A DNA stretch of 64,000 nt from Smallanthus sonchifolius (taxonomy: Eukaryota; Streptophyta; Magnoliopsida; Asterales; Asteraceae), in the NCBI GenBank assembly GCA_023525975.1, contig CM042035.1:35431001-35495000 (forward strand), given 5' to 3'. The first letter of the stretch is position 1; each line of letters opens with the position of its first letter. Of this stretch, positions 11,329-22,156 are shown in pieces. The position numbers and the translations under genes are program-made. The notes under the pieces were generated by a model. The model made no database searches and had not been told where the DNA came from. It worked only from the letters and a program-made list of their open reading frames with translations.

Positions 11329-11539
11329 CAAATTATCAAGATTAGAGCATTCACAACACTATCATTCCTCATTTATGCAGACTTTGAAATTTAGATCAAA
11401 TCAACTCAGTTTAAGCAATCATTTATCAAAGGTCTACTAAGGTTGTGTGAAATGAACTAATCACTTATGTACTATCATTTCTTCTCTAACTTCAAATGAT
11501 GTCAAAATTTTATATTTTTCAATTTGTTTTGACTTTTTA
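11329..11539 (-). mobile_element. probable tail of element C, split off by B
   Basis: This is the short stretch between A and B. Its right end carries TTTTA (11535-11539), the target duplication of B, which recurs at 20338. It is therefore continuous with 20343 onward, the non-coding sequence just past the C pol stop. No gene is seen. Confidence 0.65.
11535..11539. other. left target-site duplication of B (TTTTA)
   Basis: TTTTA precedes the LTR start TGTAGAACC. The same five bases follow the 3' LTR at 20338-20342. Confidence 0.9.
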
Positions 11540-12239
11540 TGTAGAACCAAAGACTGATTGCTATCAAATTATTCTAAGTACAAATGCTGCTGATAGGCTT
11601 ATCAGCAGCATTCAGCACATATGACTGCTGATAGGCTTATCAGCAGCATTCAACACATATGGATGCTGATAGGCTTATCAGCAGCATTCAGCACTTGTTG
11701 CTGTTGATAGGCTTATCAGCAGCATCATTCTCAGTCTTGCTGCTGATAGCTATGTTCCTTGAAGACAAATCGTTGTAGCTGACTATCCATACCAAGCGTC
11801 ACTGACAACTTTCTGCAAAAACAACTGACACACTCAAAGCAGAAGGAACCTCAATGGTGCAACCAATGACGGACGACAATGCTCTTCCCCGAGCATGCAA
11901 ACAATGATGAATAAAGTAAACGCTTCAATAAAGTTAGCTAGTTTAGCTTTAACGTGTATTGTTAGCATCTGTATAAAAGATCAACGGTCTGTGTTCGATC
12001 TGATCCTTAGAATCAAGGGTCTGTCTTGATTCTAAGTTAGTATAAATACTATGTAAACACTTCATTGTAAGTGTGCTTTTTCACTGAGTTTTCATTTGTA
12101 ATCGTTTATTCACAAGGCTTAATACAACAGTGTTCTTATTAGTATTCTTTCTGTGTAGTCGATTGTAATTGTGTAGTTGTAATTGTTTCCGCCAATCTCA
12201 ACTAAGAACAGATCCATCTTGTAATTTCACGATCCTATA
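11540..12239 (+). repeat. 5' LTR, element B
   Basis: The LTR starts TGTAGAACC and ends CCTATA (the 3' copy has CCTACA, so the 5' end has mutated). It contains the hairpin array 11583-11755. A 12-bp inverted repeat, CTTAGAATCAAG and its complement separated by 7 bp, lies just upstream of the TATA box TATAAATA at 12041. Confidence 0.93.
11583..11755 (+). repeat. hairpin array in 5' LTR of B
   Basis: Four copies of the hairpin unit TGCTGATAGGCTTATCAGCA (constant loop GGCT, stems of 8-13 bp, one arm of the fourth imperfect) plus a half unit, spaced about 35-40 bp apart. The first has a perfect 13-bp stem at 11583-11612. Its base pair 11587-11608 is C-G here but T-A in the 3' LTR. Confidence 0.92.
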
Positions 12240-12241
12240 AG

Positions 12242-12253
12242 TGGTATCAGAGC
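12242..12253 (+). other. primer binding site, element B
   Basis: TGGTATCAGAGC lies two bases (AG) after the LTR. It is complementary to the 3' end of plant initiator tRNA-Met. Confidence 0.92.
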
Positions 12254-12354
12254 TTTGGCTCAGATTTAACAAATTCACACTTGTTTAATCACTTCTGGTT
12301 CTATTCTAAACTCTCTCTCTCTCTGATCAAGTCACCCAAAATCTCAAAACAAAA

Positions 12355-14701
12355 ATGGCACAAAGCAATGGTTTTGAAGACATCGGCAGCATCAACCGAC
12401 CACCAAGGTTGGTATCTGGAGAAGACTATGACATGTGGAAAAATCGCATGGAAAGCTTCTTCTGTTATCAGGAGTACGAAATGTGGAAATCCATCAGGGA
12501 TGGACCATACACTCCCATGGTGGCATATGCTGACTCTGAAGGACCAACAGTTCCAAAAGATCCCTCCAAGTACTCAGAAGAGGATATCAAGAAGATAGAG
12601 GTGGACTTCAAGGCACTAGGAGCCATCCAAATGTGCCTTCCAAATGAAGTTTTTCATAACTTCAGAAGTTACAAAACTGCTAAGGAGCTATGGGAGGCCC
12701 TCGAAAAAATGTTTGCTGGATCTGAGGAAATCAAGGAAAACAGAAGAGACATACTTAAGCAGCAGTACAAAAACTTCGCCTGGAAGGAAGGTGAGTCTCT
12801 AACTGTTTTATATAACAGATATACTTATCTTGTATGTGAGTTGCAGTGCTCAAAAGTGAAGTTGGAGAATGAAGACATTCTTAAAAAAATCATCAGATCT
12901 CTACCTAGTTGCTGGACACTCTACACAGTGTCCATCCGAAGAACTGAGAATCTGAAGACTCTTCAGATAACTGAGCTATTTGGTATGCTCAAAACCTATG
13001 AATTAGAAATGATTCAGGCCAAGGAAATGAGCTCAAGCTACCAAACAGCCTCCACATCCAACACCACCTCATCTGCTTTTCACTCTAAGCACTCAGGCCC
13101 TAGTACCAGCAACTACTATCCTCCCATAGTCACACATCCTCAAACACCTACCACTAAAACAAACACATCACCATTTTTTCTTGAAGCTCCTTCTCAAGCC
13201 TCAACCACTGCAGCTTTTGTTTCTGAAAACTCAAGCAACATGTACTTTATCAAGGAGGATCTTGAGTGCTTCCATCCAGATGATCTAGAAGAAATGGATA
13301 TACAGCACTCGTATGCAATGCTCTCCATAAGAGCAAAAAGGTTCTACTCTAGAACCGGAAGACCCTTTCCAAGCAACAGCCCAAACACCAGAGTTGGCTT
13401 GGATAAAAGCAAGTTGAAGTGTTACAACTGTAACCAACTGGGTCACTTTGCTAGAGAATGCAAGGCACCTAGAGCAAACCCAGCAGCTCACCAAGCCCAA
13501 CCAAGACACCAACAGCAACAAGCTACTCCTCTTGCTCAAACTGCAGCTTGTGCAGCTGTTCGAACATCTGACTTTGACTGGAGCTTCCAGTATGAAGATC
13601 TTCCTACTAACAACCAAGCTCTTATGGCAGACACAACTGAGATACCGCCTCAGGTATATGAACATCTATGTTCCCAAGCCTGTATTGATAAGGTTTTAGG
13701 CTACAGAAAGCATAATCAAAACCTAATAGATCAAAATGAAGAGTTTCATCAAATGAAATCTGAATTCAAAAAGGTCGAAGACAGTTACAAAGAAAAAATT
13801 AACTGCCTAAGAAAGAGATTTCATCATTAAAACATGAACAAACCAATCTTGAAACTCAGATTGATGATCTACTGGCCAGATTAAAAGCTACCAGAGCAGA
13901 ATTGGCAGAACAAAAGGTTCATGTCGACAAATATGAATTGCCAAGGAAGGTGTTAGACATATGTCATGCGCCTGGAGAAAGGGTTCCATATGTTCAAAAA
14001 ACATTGGAAGAAGCTACTTTTGAGCACAACAAAGCTCACCCTTGGAATTTCAAAGACCTTTTCAAAAGAAAGGATTATGTTCATCTTTCAAGGGATAAAC
14101 TGGCAAAATCATGTTTTGTCTGTGGGAAATATTACCACACTGCCAGCACCTGCTTCTACTACCTTCAGCAGGAAAGAAACCTCAAGCAACATGCTTTTGA
14201 GAAGACAAAGAAGAACAAACAGGTAAGAAGTTTTGAAGCTAAGAAAACTCAATTCAGAAAATCTCTTTCTCCACCAAGGGAAAAATTATCAATACCTCAA
14301 CAATCTTGCACCATCTGTGGAAAATCAGACCACTTTGCTGCAAATTGTAAGTCTAATCCATTCATTCAGATTCTTCTTCCAACCGCAGTTATACAAAAGC
14401 CTATCAATAAGGTGAAGAAGGATAAGCATACATCTGTTTCTAAGCCATCAGTAGTCAAAATAACTGCTGCTGATCGAGTAAAGCCCAAGGAACAAAAGGG
14501 AAAGCCTTCAGCAGCAACAAAATCTGTAGCTGCTCAAGTAAAATGATCAGCAGCATCAAAATCTGCTGCTGATAAGCCAAATACAAAGTCTGCTGCTGAA
14601 AAGGCAAAGGGAGCTGGAAGACCACCAACTCAACAATGGAAGGCAAAGAAACCACCAAGCATCATCATCGGTTCAGTTGAATGCATCTATCCTTTACTGT
14701 A
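12355..14701 (+). pseudogene. gag: gag, element B
   Basis: ATG at 12355 opens MAQSNGFED. Residues 15-250 are a UBN2-type Copia gag domain (DYDMWKNRMESFF, LWEALEKMFAG). A CCHC knuckle CYNCNQLGHFAREC lies near 13420, followed by a coiled coil, then two more knuckles, CFVCGKYYHTASTC (about 14112) and CTICGKSDHFAANC (about 14308), and a Lys/Ala-rich tail with repeated SAA(D/E)K units. One base is missing near 13800 (frame 1 to frame 3), and there is an in-frame TGA at 14544-14546. The end, at about 14684, is joined to what in F lies after pol, so the ORF finishes with a few unrelated codons. The equivalent in F is far more decayed. Confidence 0.85.
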
Positions 14702-15308
14702 AATATGCCTGTCTTTTGATGTAAATAAAAGTTATAAGTCAGTAGCATTTTTTCCCCTCAGCTGCTGACAGGTTTAATATTCAGCAGCAAAGGATTTGCC
14801 ACTGACTACCTTAAGTTATCAGCAGGAACAAGTTTCCTGCGGATAGCTTTAAGGCCATCAGCAGTAACATCCCTGCTGCAAATCATTGCATCTATCAGTA
14901 GCAATTAAGTGTGCTGCTGACAGACTTAACCTTCCGCAGCAACCAAAGTTGCTGCGGACAGGCTTACTCATCCACAACAACCAAGTTTGCTGCTGATGGG
15001 TAAACTTAAGTCCAAAATTAACTTTTACCAGCTGTAAAAGAAAATAACGTCAGTCTTTACCATGACTGCCTCAGTGTATTACAGCTGTAACAATGAAAAG
15101 TAAATAAGGTTGTACTGTACAAGTCACTCTACTTTTTCTCTCATCTGCCGCTATAAGAACAAATCAAATTTTCCTTACCACCTCTTCACATTCAATTCAA
15201 CCCTAACCAACTATCACTTTCACCCAAAGTCCCCACCACATTCAAAGCTCTCCATATTCTTCATACTCTCAAGTCTCCACCATATTTAAATCATCCCTCC
15301 AAAATCAA
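14685..15308 (+). promoter_or_regulatory. pol deletion scar and upstream region of env-like ORF, element B
   Basis: About 14684 the gag end passes straight into sequence corresponding to post-pol DNA of F. The following 300 bp hold many degenerate copies of the LTR hairpin motif (forms such as GCTGCTGACAGG and TATCAGCAG). A block around 15045-15130 (CATGACTGC..CAGTGT..TACAGCTGTAA) is strongly conserved in F at 60108-60190, and a TATAA-like box lies at 15152. A CT-rich leader leads to the ATG at 15309. This looks like a separate promoter for the env-like ORF. Confidence 0.55.
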
Positions 15309-18300
15309 ATGGCTATGGCAGATATCGACAACCCAGATGACAAGTTTTCCACGTACCATAACCTAACAGCATACCTTACCAAAGGAAAGAAATCTGATGG
15401 TTTTGACGATATGATCGATTTCTTATGTCGATCAAAGATCTACTTTTCCCTCACCACCAACCCTACCATATATATCCCTCATATGGAGGATTTCTGGAGA
15501 ACCGCCGTCTACTCAACCGAACAGGGGATTCCCCAAATCAAAGCCAAAGTAGACGGCAAGAATATCACCATCTCGGAAGCTACACTCAGAAAACACCTTC
15601 AGCTTCAAGATGAGGGAGCAGCCATCTCATACTCGAAGGATGAATACATGAGGACCTTTGTCTCCATTGGATACACTGGAAATCAAACCGAGAATACGAT
15701 CGAGAAGGCGCTGATGGGCACTCCATGGAAGTATCTCTGCCACACTCTTCTCCAATGCATATCTCAAAAGAGGAGTGGATGGCATCAGGTGAGCTCTGCG
15801 CTGGCCTCCGCTTTCCACGGTATGGTCACTAACCAAGGCTTCAAATTTGCACATCTCATTTTTGAGGGTTTGCGATATAACCTTCAAGAGGGTGCAAAGC
15901 AGCAATTTTTCATGTACCCAAGATTCCTGCAGGAAGTTTTCAATCAAGAACTAAAAGAACTTTCAAAACCTGCAAGAATCTACATCATGTTGGGTCATAA
16001 AAATAACATTTTTCAAAGCATGAGGACTGTTTCCAAAAAGTTCTCAGGGGTCAACGTTCCATTGTTATCTACAATGCTGAACGTACAGAGTACCCCGGGT
16101 GACAGTTCAGCAATCCCGGCTGATACTGATCCCACACCCTCCACCTCACATCCTGAACAACAGTCTGCATCTACCGTTCAAACCCCTGTGCATACTACTA
16201 AGGATGCATAGGCACAAAAATTACTTACACCTCTTTTGGATGTTATTGTTCAACTGGAACACAAGGCCCCGGTTGAAACAACATATACTAGAAAAAGGGG
16301 CAAGAGAACTCCTTCTTCTCTTGCCTCCAAGGCCCAAACCCAACCTAACAGCACTCACTCAGAATCATAACATTCTGGTGAGAATATAATAAGGGACAGC
16401 CACATTATTAGGGAGACTCCTTCAGATGCCTCTCTATTAGGATCAGGATCACTTCCCGGATCCGTAGAACAGCCCCCTGAGCCCTTCCTTTCTCTTCTGA
16501 ACTTAAGTGTTGAGGAACCTGATCAATATGATGTAAATCCTCCAACTACCACTATCTCGGAGGTACTGATTGATCTTGCTTCCAACACACCCAACCCAAG
16601 TTCATCTACCCTGAAGGTCCACTCTCGGAGTTATGAAATAGTGGATGTGGAAGAGGCTGTCACTACTGCTGGTCCATCAAATGACCAGGAGGACAGTGAC
16701 AACATTGTTAAGACCTCAACCACGGCAACTCACAGTGAGGATGTTTCATTGGAAACTCCCTTCACTGAGAGGAATCCCAGGTGCCAAGAAACCATGGGTG
16801 ATGGGGATGAAGAGGCTAGGCCTAAGGCCCCATCTGGGTCCAAGGATTCCACAATTGTGGATGAGGACAGACTGAAACTTCATAACTTGGAATTGACGGC
16901 CAGGGTGGCTATGCTAGAGGCAGAAGTGTCCAAACTAAGACACCAAGTCTCTATGCATGAAGCCCATCAATGCCCAACTTTAGCCACTTCCTCTCTTGTA
17001 TCAGTAGGCACCCAAACTGATGCTTACCTGTCTACTGATGCAACCAAAAAGGGGGAGATGGTCTCTATGGAGGAAGACACTGACAGTCTTGATGACTGGA
17101 TTCAAGAGCAGGTTGTACTTCAAAGATCACTATTCAAGCCGGCTTTTGTACAAGTTCATGACTTTCCAGTCTCAGATAACAAAGAAGAAGAGACATCTGA
17201 AGATTGGAAGTTGGTCGTCAGGGCTATCGATGAAATGCTGAATGATGTTGAAGACACAGAACAAACAAATACACCATTCAGCATCCTTCCTGAAGCAGCA
17301 GCCATCATAAGTCAATCCATTACCCCCCACCTCTTTCAAACTACACAAAAGCTAGAATTTGACTCCATTCTAGCTTGGGGGTATGATGGATCAGCTGAGA
17401 GATTTTGGATTGGATGGGAGTTTAGTGGTGTAGAAGAGCTAAACTGGAACTCTCTCAATGCCCTCCAAGTCCTACAACTACATTTAACTAACTGCATCAA
17501 CATTTCATCAGATCTCTCAGCAGAACTTGCCATTGGCAGGTTCCATGACTTGATGGAGGATAATCTACCCCACTTCGATAGACTAATACAAACAGCAAAA
17601 TGGGTAGCTTATCCTAAATCTTCGGCGGCAGCAAAAAGAAGACTGACTCCTAGAAGACTTGATATTATAAGGAGCAGTCTTCTCACTAAAGAAGAAATTT
17701 GCTGCTTAAGAAGATTTCTGTACTCCTTCATTGTCAAAGACTTAGATGTGCTGGGATGGACAAGCACTAAGTCTCTTGACCACACCTTCTTACTAAGCAA
17801 CGGCTCCTCTCTCACCATCAACACCAGGAACATCTTGTCACTTCCTACAGACTTTCTCTACAAGATCTTTCAACTCAGGGCAAATATCTGCAATGTCAAC
17901 TCACTTGAAAGCCAGGCAATGATAGCTACTGTCAGAGCCAAACTTGAACAAGTAGGAAGAATTACTAAGGAAGTATATGTGTCCAACTCTGACACTGATA
18001 CCGACTCAGCTTCCCCTCGAGTAGACATCTGTGCTGCAGCATATGAGTCAAGATCAACTATCAAAGAAATGCTGAAATAAGTCATAAGTCCTGAGTGCAA
18101 ATCGGATGAAACCAATGACCTTCCCTTGTTCATCTCTCAATGTGCCAATGAAGCTGAGGCTAAGATCCCAATAGTAGCACCATCATCTGCTGTTATGGTC
18201 AGTGAAGCCGAAGCAGAGGCATCCAATATAAACAAGGGAAAGGGAATTATGATAGATGAAGATGAAGAGAGATTGCTAAAAGAGAAAAGAGAGAGGGAAG

Positions 18301-19604
18301 AGAAGAGAAGAAGAGGAGATGGCTGACATTAAAAAGGCTCAAGAAAGAAAAATAGACATTCTCCTCAGAGAACAAACTATCCAGCTGTATGCTAGGCAGC
18401 TGGATGAACTGAAAAGAAAGATTCCTACAGTTGACTAGATTGAAGAAGATGCAGCTCTTGCTCTTCAACTGCAGGAACAATTTAACAGAGAAGAAGAAGA
18501 ATTGGAGAAGAAGAAGAAAGAAGAAGCTAAGTTCAGAATAACTGATTCTGAACTAGCCAAAGAAATGAGGGAGGAGTGGGTAAAGACTCTATTTTCTCAA
18601 GGTGAGGATGCAGACTACCTTGAGAAACTATCAAATAAAGAAGTCTACAGATCCTTCATGGGTCAGCAAGGTCAATTGGCAAAGAAGAAACAGGCTGAAG
18701 AAGAAGAAAAAGCCAAATAAAAGTCCAAAAAGACCATTGCCTTTAATAAACGGACCCATGAAGAAAGGAAGGTCATGATTGACTTCCTTAAGGCTAGAGG
18801 AGAGAGTGGATAGAGGCTAGGTCCCATGAACTTCATGAACCTGCAAGCCCTCTACTACAAAGTCAAGAAGGATGAGGAAGAAAGATTGGGGAAGAAGGGA
18901 TCCAAGAAAAGGGTACCTATACAGGAAGAAAAAGAAACAAAAGAAAAGAAACCCAAGCCTTCTCCCTCACCTACCTCTTCTTCAGTCCAACAACCTTCCA
19001 CTCTCCTCCCCAAACCCTCCACTCCTCCACCCAAAAAGTCCAAACCATCCCACCTAGCTCCCACACATCAGCAGCCTCCCTTAAAGAAATCCAAACCCAC
19101 ACCTAAACCAGAAGACTCAAGAGACATAGTTGACTGGGTCTACAATCCACAGGATCAAAGGTTTGAGATCTTCAGATGGAGAACTGGAAGAAGAAGATAT
19201 ATCTATAGATCTGTTGATGAAGTTCTGCAATTGCCAGATTCAGATCTTGACAGAATTTTGGAGCTGGGTGAAGCTCATGAGCCTGCAAATGAGGGTGGGA
19301 AACTTCTTGTGCTAGCCATCAAACACTACTTCAACCCTAGCAAAGATGTGATCATGGACAACCACTCAAGTCCCACTCTCCATTTGTAAGTCGGTCCTAT
19401 AATGCTGATATGGACGAGTTCACTTTAACTGATGTAAGGAAGCAGAAGATGAGATGTTCAAGCAAAACAATCTACAAAATGCCACATAAAGACATAAAGA
19501 CTCTGTCTGCACTTCCACTGAACAATCCCAGCAAGGATCCAAGAGGCTATGAGGTTGAAAGGATAGTCAGCCACATGCAAAATCTTCAGCAGCAAAGTGA
19601 TTAG
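15309..19604 (+). pseudogene. env-like ORF (about 1,430 codons), element B
   Basis: ATG at 15309 opens MAMADIDNPDDKF. Parts in order: an N-terminal globular domain of about 230 residues (NPTIYIPHMEDFW, QCISQKRSGWHQ, YPRFLQEVF); a low-complexity Ser/Thr/Pro linker; a short coiled coil near 16870 (RVAMLEAEVSKLRHQ); and a middle domain (EFDSILAWGYDG, FWIGWEF) at about 17350-17950. Next are an EAEAEAS/charged segment, a Glu/Lys-rich coiled coil (18250-18940), a Pro/Lys stretch and a C-terminal domain with DWVYNPQDQRF. All parts but the last are seen in the same order in F. Breaks: TAG 16209, TAA 16368, TAA 18078, a frame change near 18320, TAG 18436, TAA 18718, TAG 18811 and a frame change near 19386. 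It has no obvious signal peptide or membrane helix. Function unknown. Confidence 0.8.
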
Positions 19605-19627
19605 AGGAATTTTGGTTGCATCAGTCT

Positions 19628-19637
19628 AGGGGGAGTT
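19628..19637 (+). other. polypurine tract, element B
   Basis: AGGGGGAGTT lies immediately before the 3' LTR start, only 23 bases after the env-like stop. Confidence 0.88.
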
Positions 19638-20337
19638 TGTAGAACCAAAGACTGATTGCTACCAAATTATTCTAAGTACAAATGTTGCTGATAGGCTTAT
19701 CAGCAACATTCAACACATATGACTGCTGATAGGCTTATCAGCAGCATTCAACACATATGGATGCTGATAGGCTTATCAGCAGCATTCAGCACTTGTTGCT
19801 GTTGATAGGCTTATCAGCAGCATCATTCTCAGTCTTGCTGCTGATAGCTATGTTCCTTGAAGACAAATCGTTGTAGCTGACTATCCATACCAAGCGTCAC
19901 TGACAACTTTCTGCAAAAACAACTGACACACTCAAAGCAGAAGGAACCTCAATGGTGCAACCAATGACGGACGACAATGCTCTTCCCCGAGCATGCAAAC
20001 AATGATGAATAAAGTAAACGCTTCAATAAAGTTAGCTAGTTTAGCTTTAACGTGTATTGTTAGCATCTGTATAAAAGTTCAACGGTCTGTGTTCGATCTT
20101 ATCCTTAGAATCAAGGGTCTGTCTTGATTCTAAGTTAGTATAAATACTGTGTAAACACTTCATTGTAAGTGTGCTTTTTCACTGAGTTTTCATTTGTAAT
20201 CGTTTATTCACAAGGCTTAATACAACAGTGTTCTTATTAGTATTCTTTCTGTGTACTCGATTGTAATTGTGTAGTTGTTATTGTTTCCACCAATCTCAAC
20301 TAAGAACAGAACCATCTTGTATTTTCACGATCCTACA
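19638..20337 (+). repeat. 3' LTR, element B
   Basis: A 700-bp copy of 11540-12239 ending CCTACA. The hairpin array is at 19681-19853 and the TATA box at 20139-20146. Two of the 13 differences from the 5' LTR are the paired changes C to T (19685) and G to A (19706), which keep hairpin 1 perfect. Confidence 0.93.
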
Positions 20338-20342
20338 TTTTA
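20338..20342. other. right target-site duplication of B (TTTTA)
   Basis: A perfect match to 11535-11539. It places the insertion inside element C. Confidence 0.9.
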
Positions 20343-20446
20343 TAAATTAAGAACTTTTTGACTGAAATGTAAATGCAGAAATGTAATAAAGCAATAAATG
20401 AAATTAAAAACAAATTTTTCCATGAAATTCTGATTTTGAAAAGCTT

Positions 20447-22156
20447 TTATTCGGGATTGATCATACCAATAATTTTAATTAGGAATTCAAACCTGGTACG
20501 ATCAAATGCTTTAGTAAACAAATCAGCAAAATTATCGTCAGTGTGTACCTTGACCAGCTCAATCAACCTTTTCTCTGCACAATCACGAATAAAATGATAT
20601 CGAATCTCGATGTGCTTAGTTTTACTATGTTTAACAGGATTATTAGTTATGGACATAGTAGCATTATTATCAATTAGCATAGGGGTTCCTGTGAAATTCA
20701 AACCGTAATCTCTCAATTGCTGTTGTATCCACAGGATCTGTGAACAACAACTCGCAGCAGCGATATATTCTGCTTCGCATGTAGAAATCGAGACTGTGGT
20801 TTGCTTTTTGCATTGCCAGGACACAAGTCGATTACCTAAGAACTGGCAACCACCTGTTGTAGATTTCCTGTCCAAACAACAACCACCAAAATCAGAATCA
20901 GTATATGCATTGAAATCAAAGTTAGAACCATGAGGATACCATAGCACCAAACGTTGTTTTCCTTTCAAATATCGCAAGATTCTTTTCATAGCAATTAAGT
21001 GAGATTCTTTTGGCTTTGCTTGGAATCTGGAACAGATGCACACGGTGAACATTATATCCGGCCTTGAAGCGGTTAAGTACATGAGGCATCCAATCATAGC
21101 TCTATAAAGTTGACAATCCACATCTTTTCCATCCGGGTCAGAATTTAACTTATGATTGACCGGAATTGGAGTATCATATGGGGTACAGTCCTCCATCTTG
21201 AACCGGCTCAAGATGTCTTTGACATACTTGGACTGATGAATAAAGAAACCATCTACCTTTTGATTTACTTGCAAACCTAAGAAAAATGATAACTCTCCCA
21301 TAGCTGACATTTCGAATTTCGACTTCATAACACCCTCAAAATCTTTGCATAACCCTTCGTTTGTTGAGCCAAAAATAATATCATCCACATAAATCTGCAC
21401 CAGTAGGTAATCTCCCCCTGATTTCTTTATGAATAAGGTCGAGTCTATCTTTCCACGAACAAAGTCATTTGCCAAAAGATGTGTGGATAATGTTTCATAC
21501 CACGCACGAGGAGCCTGATGAAGACCATAGAGGGCCTTATCAAGCTTGAAGACCATATTCGGATTCAATGGATCTTCAAACCCCAGCGGCTGACCCACAT
21601 AGACTTCCTCCTTGACCTTTCCATACAAAAACGCACTCTTTACGTCTAATTGAAACACCTTAAAACCTTTAAAAGAAGCAAAAGCTAGAAACAGCCTTAT
21701 AGCTTCGAGCCTCGCAACAGGCGCATAAACCTCGGTGTAATCAATTCCTTCTTGTTGATTGAAGCCCTGGACAACTAATCTTGCCTTGTTGCGTACCACG
21801 ACACCTCGATCGTCTTTTTTACATTTAAACACCCATTTTGTTCCTATCGGATACGCACCCTTCGGAAGATCAACAAGATTCCAAACCTTAAGTTTGTCAA
21901 ATTGAGCAAGTTCTTCCTGCATAGCTTCTATCCAATTGTTGTCATTTAAAGCCATTTCAACATTCTTGGGTTCAACCTGCGAAATAAAGCAAGAATGTGA
22001 GCAATCATCAAGAACACCAGAATCTTTAATGCATGTATACAAACAAGTATTGTCAACAAGAGAACGCGTCTTCACTCCATCCTGCAAATTTCCAATTATA
22101 TTTGTCACTGGATGATTTTTGAGTTCCTTGATGGATGCAACCTCAGGAACCGGCAA
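20447..22156 (-). pseudogene. pol: RT-RNase H part of pol, element C (reading frame intact)
   Basis: An uninterrupted 569-codon stretch. The Copia RT begins around IEAMQEELAQF and WVFKCKKDD and contains YVDDIIFGS; RNase H follows with TDSDFGGC, STCEAEYIAA and the C-terminal LFTKAFDRTRFE, ending NPE. It is the best-preserved pol segment of the window. It is joined to the upstream part by a frame change near 22157, so it is not expressible as a whole polyprotein. The 105 bases between its stop and the B insertion show nothing recognisable. Confidence 0.9.

Larger units (their letters stand above)
11540..20337 (+). mobile_element. Sirevirus-like element B, complete, lacking pol
   Basis: Two 700-bp LTRs (11540-12239 and 19638-20337), a tRNA-iMet primer site, a polypurine tract and a perfect 5-bp target duplication TTTTA define a full insertion of 8,798 bp. 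Inside are only gag and the env-like ORF; protease, integrase, RT and RNase H are missing. My hand alignment finds 13 substitutions and no indel between the LTRs (about 1.9%). At the commonly assumed 1.3e-8 substitutions per site per year this is roughly 0.7 million years. Movement without its own pol implies help from an autonomous relative; F has similar LTR ends, gag and env-like ORF. Confidence 0.92.

Noticed and set aside
11583..11755. CRISPR-like array of regularly spaced palindromes
   Set aside because: Eukaryotic LTR context, very short and similar spacers, present in both LTRs, no cas genes.
20373..20446. Host gene 3' end between B and C
   Set aside because: It lies directly downstream of C pol on the minus strand and is continuous with 11329-11539 once B is removed.
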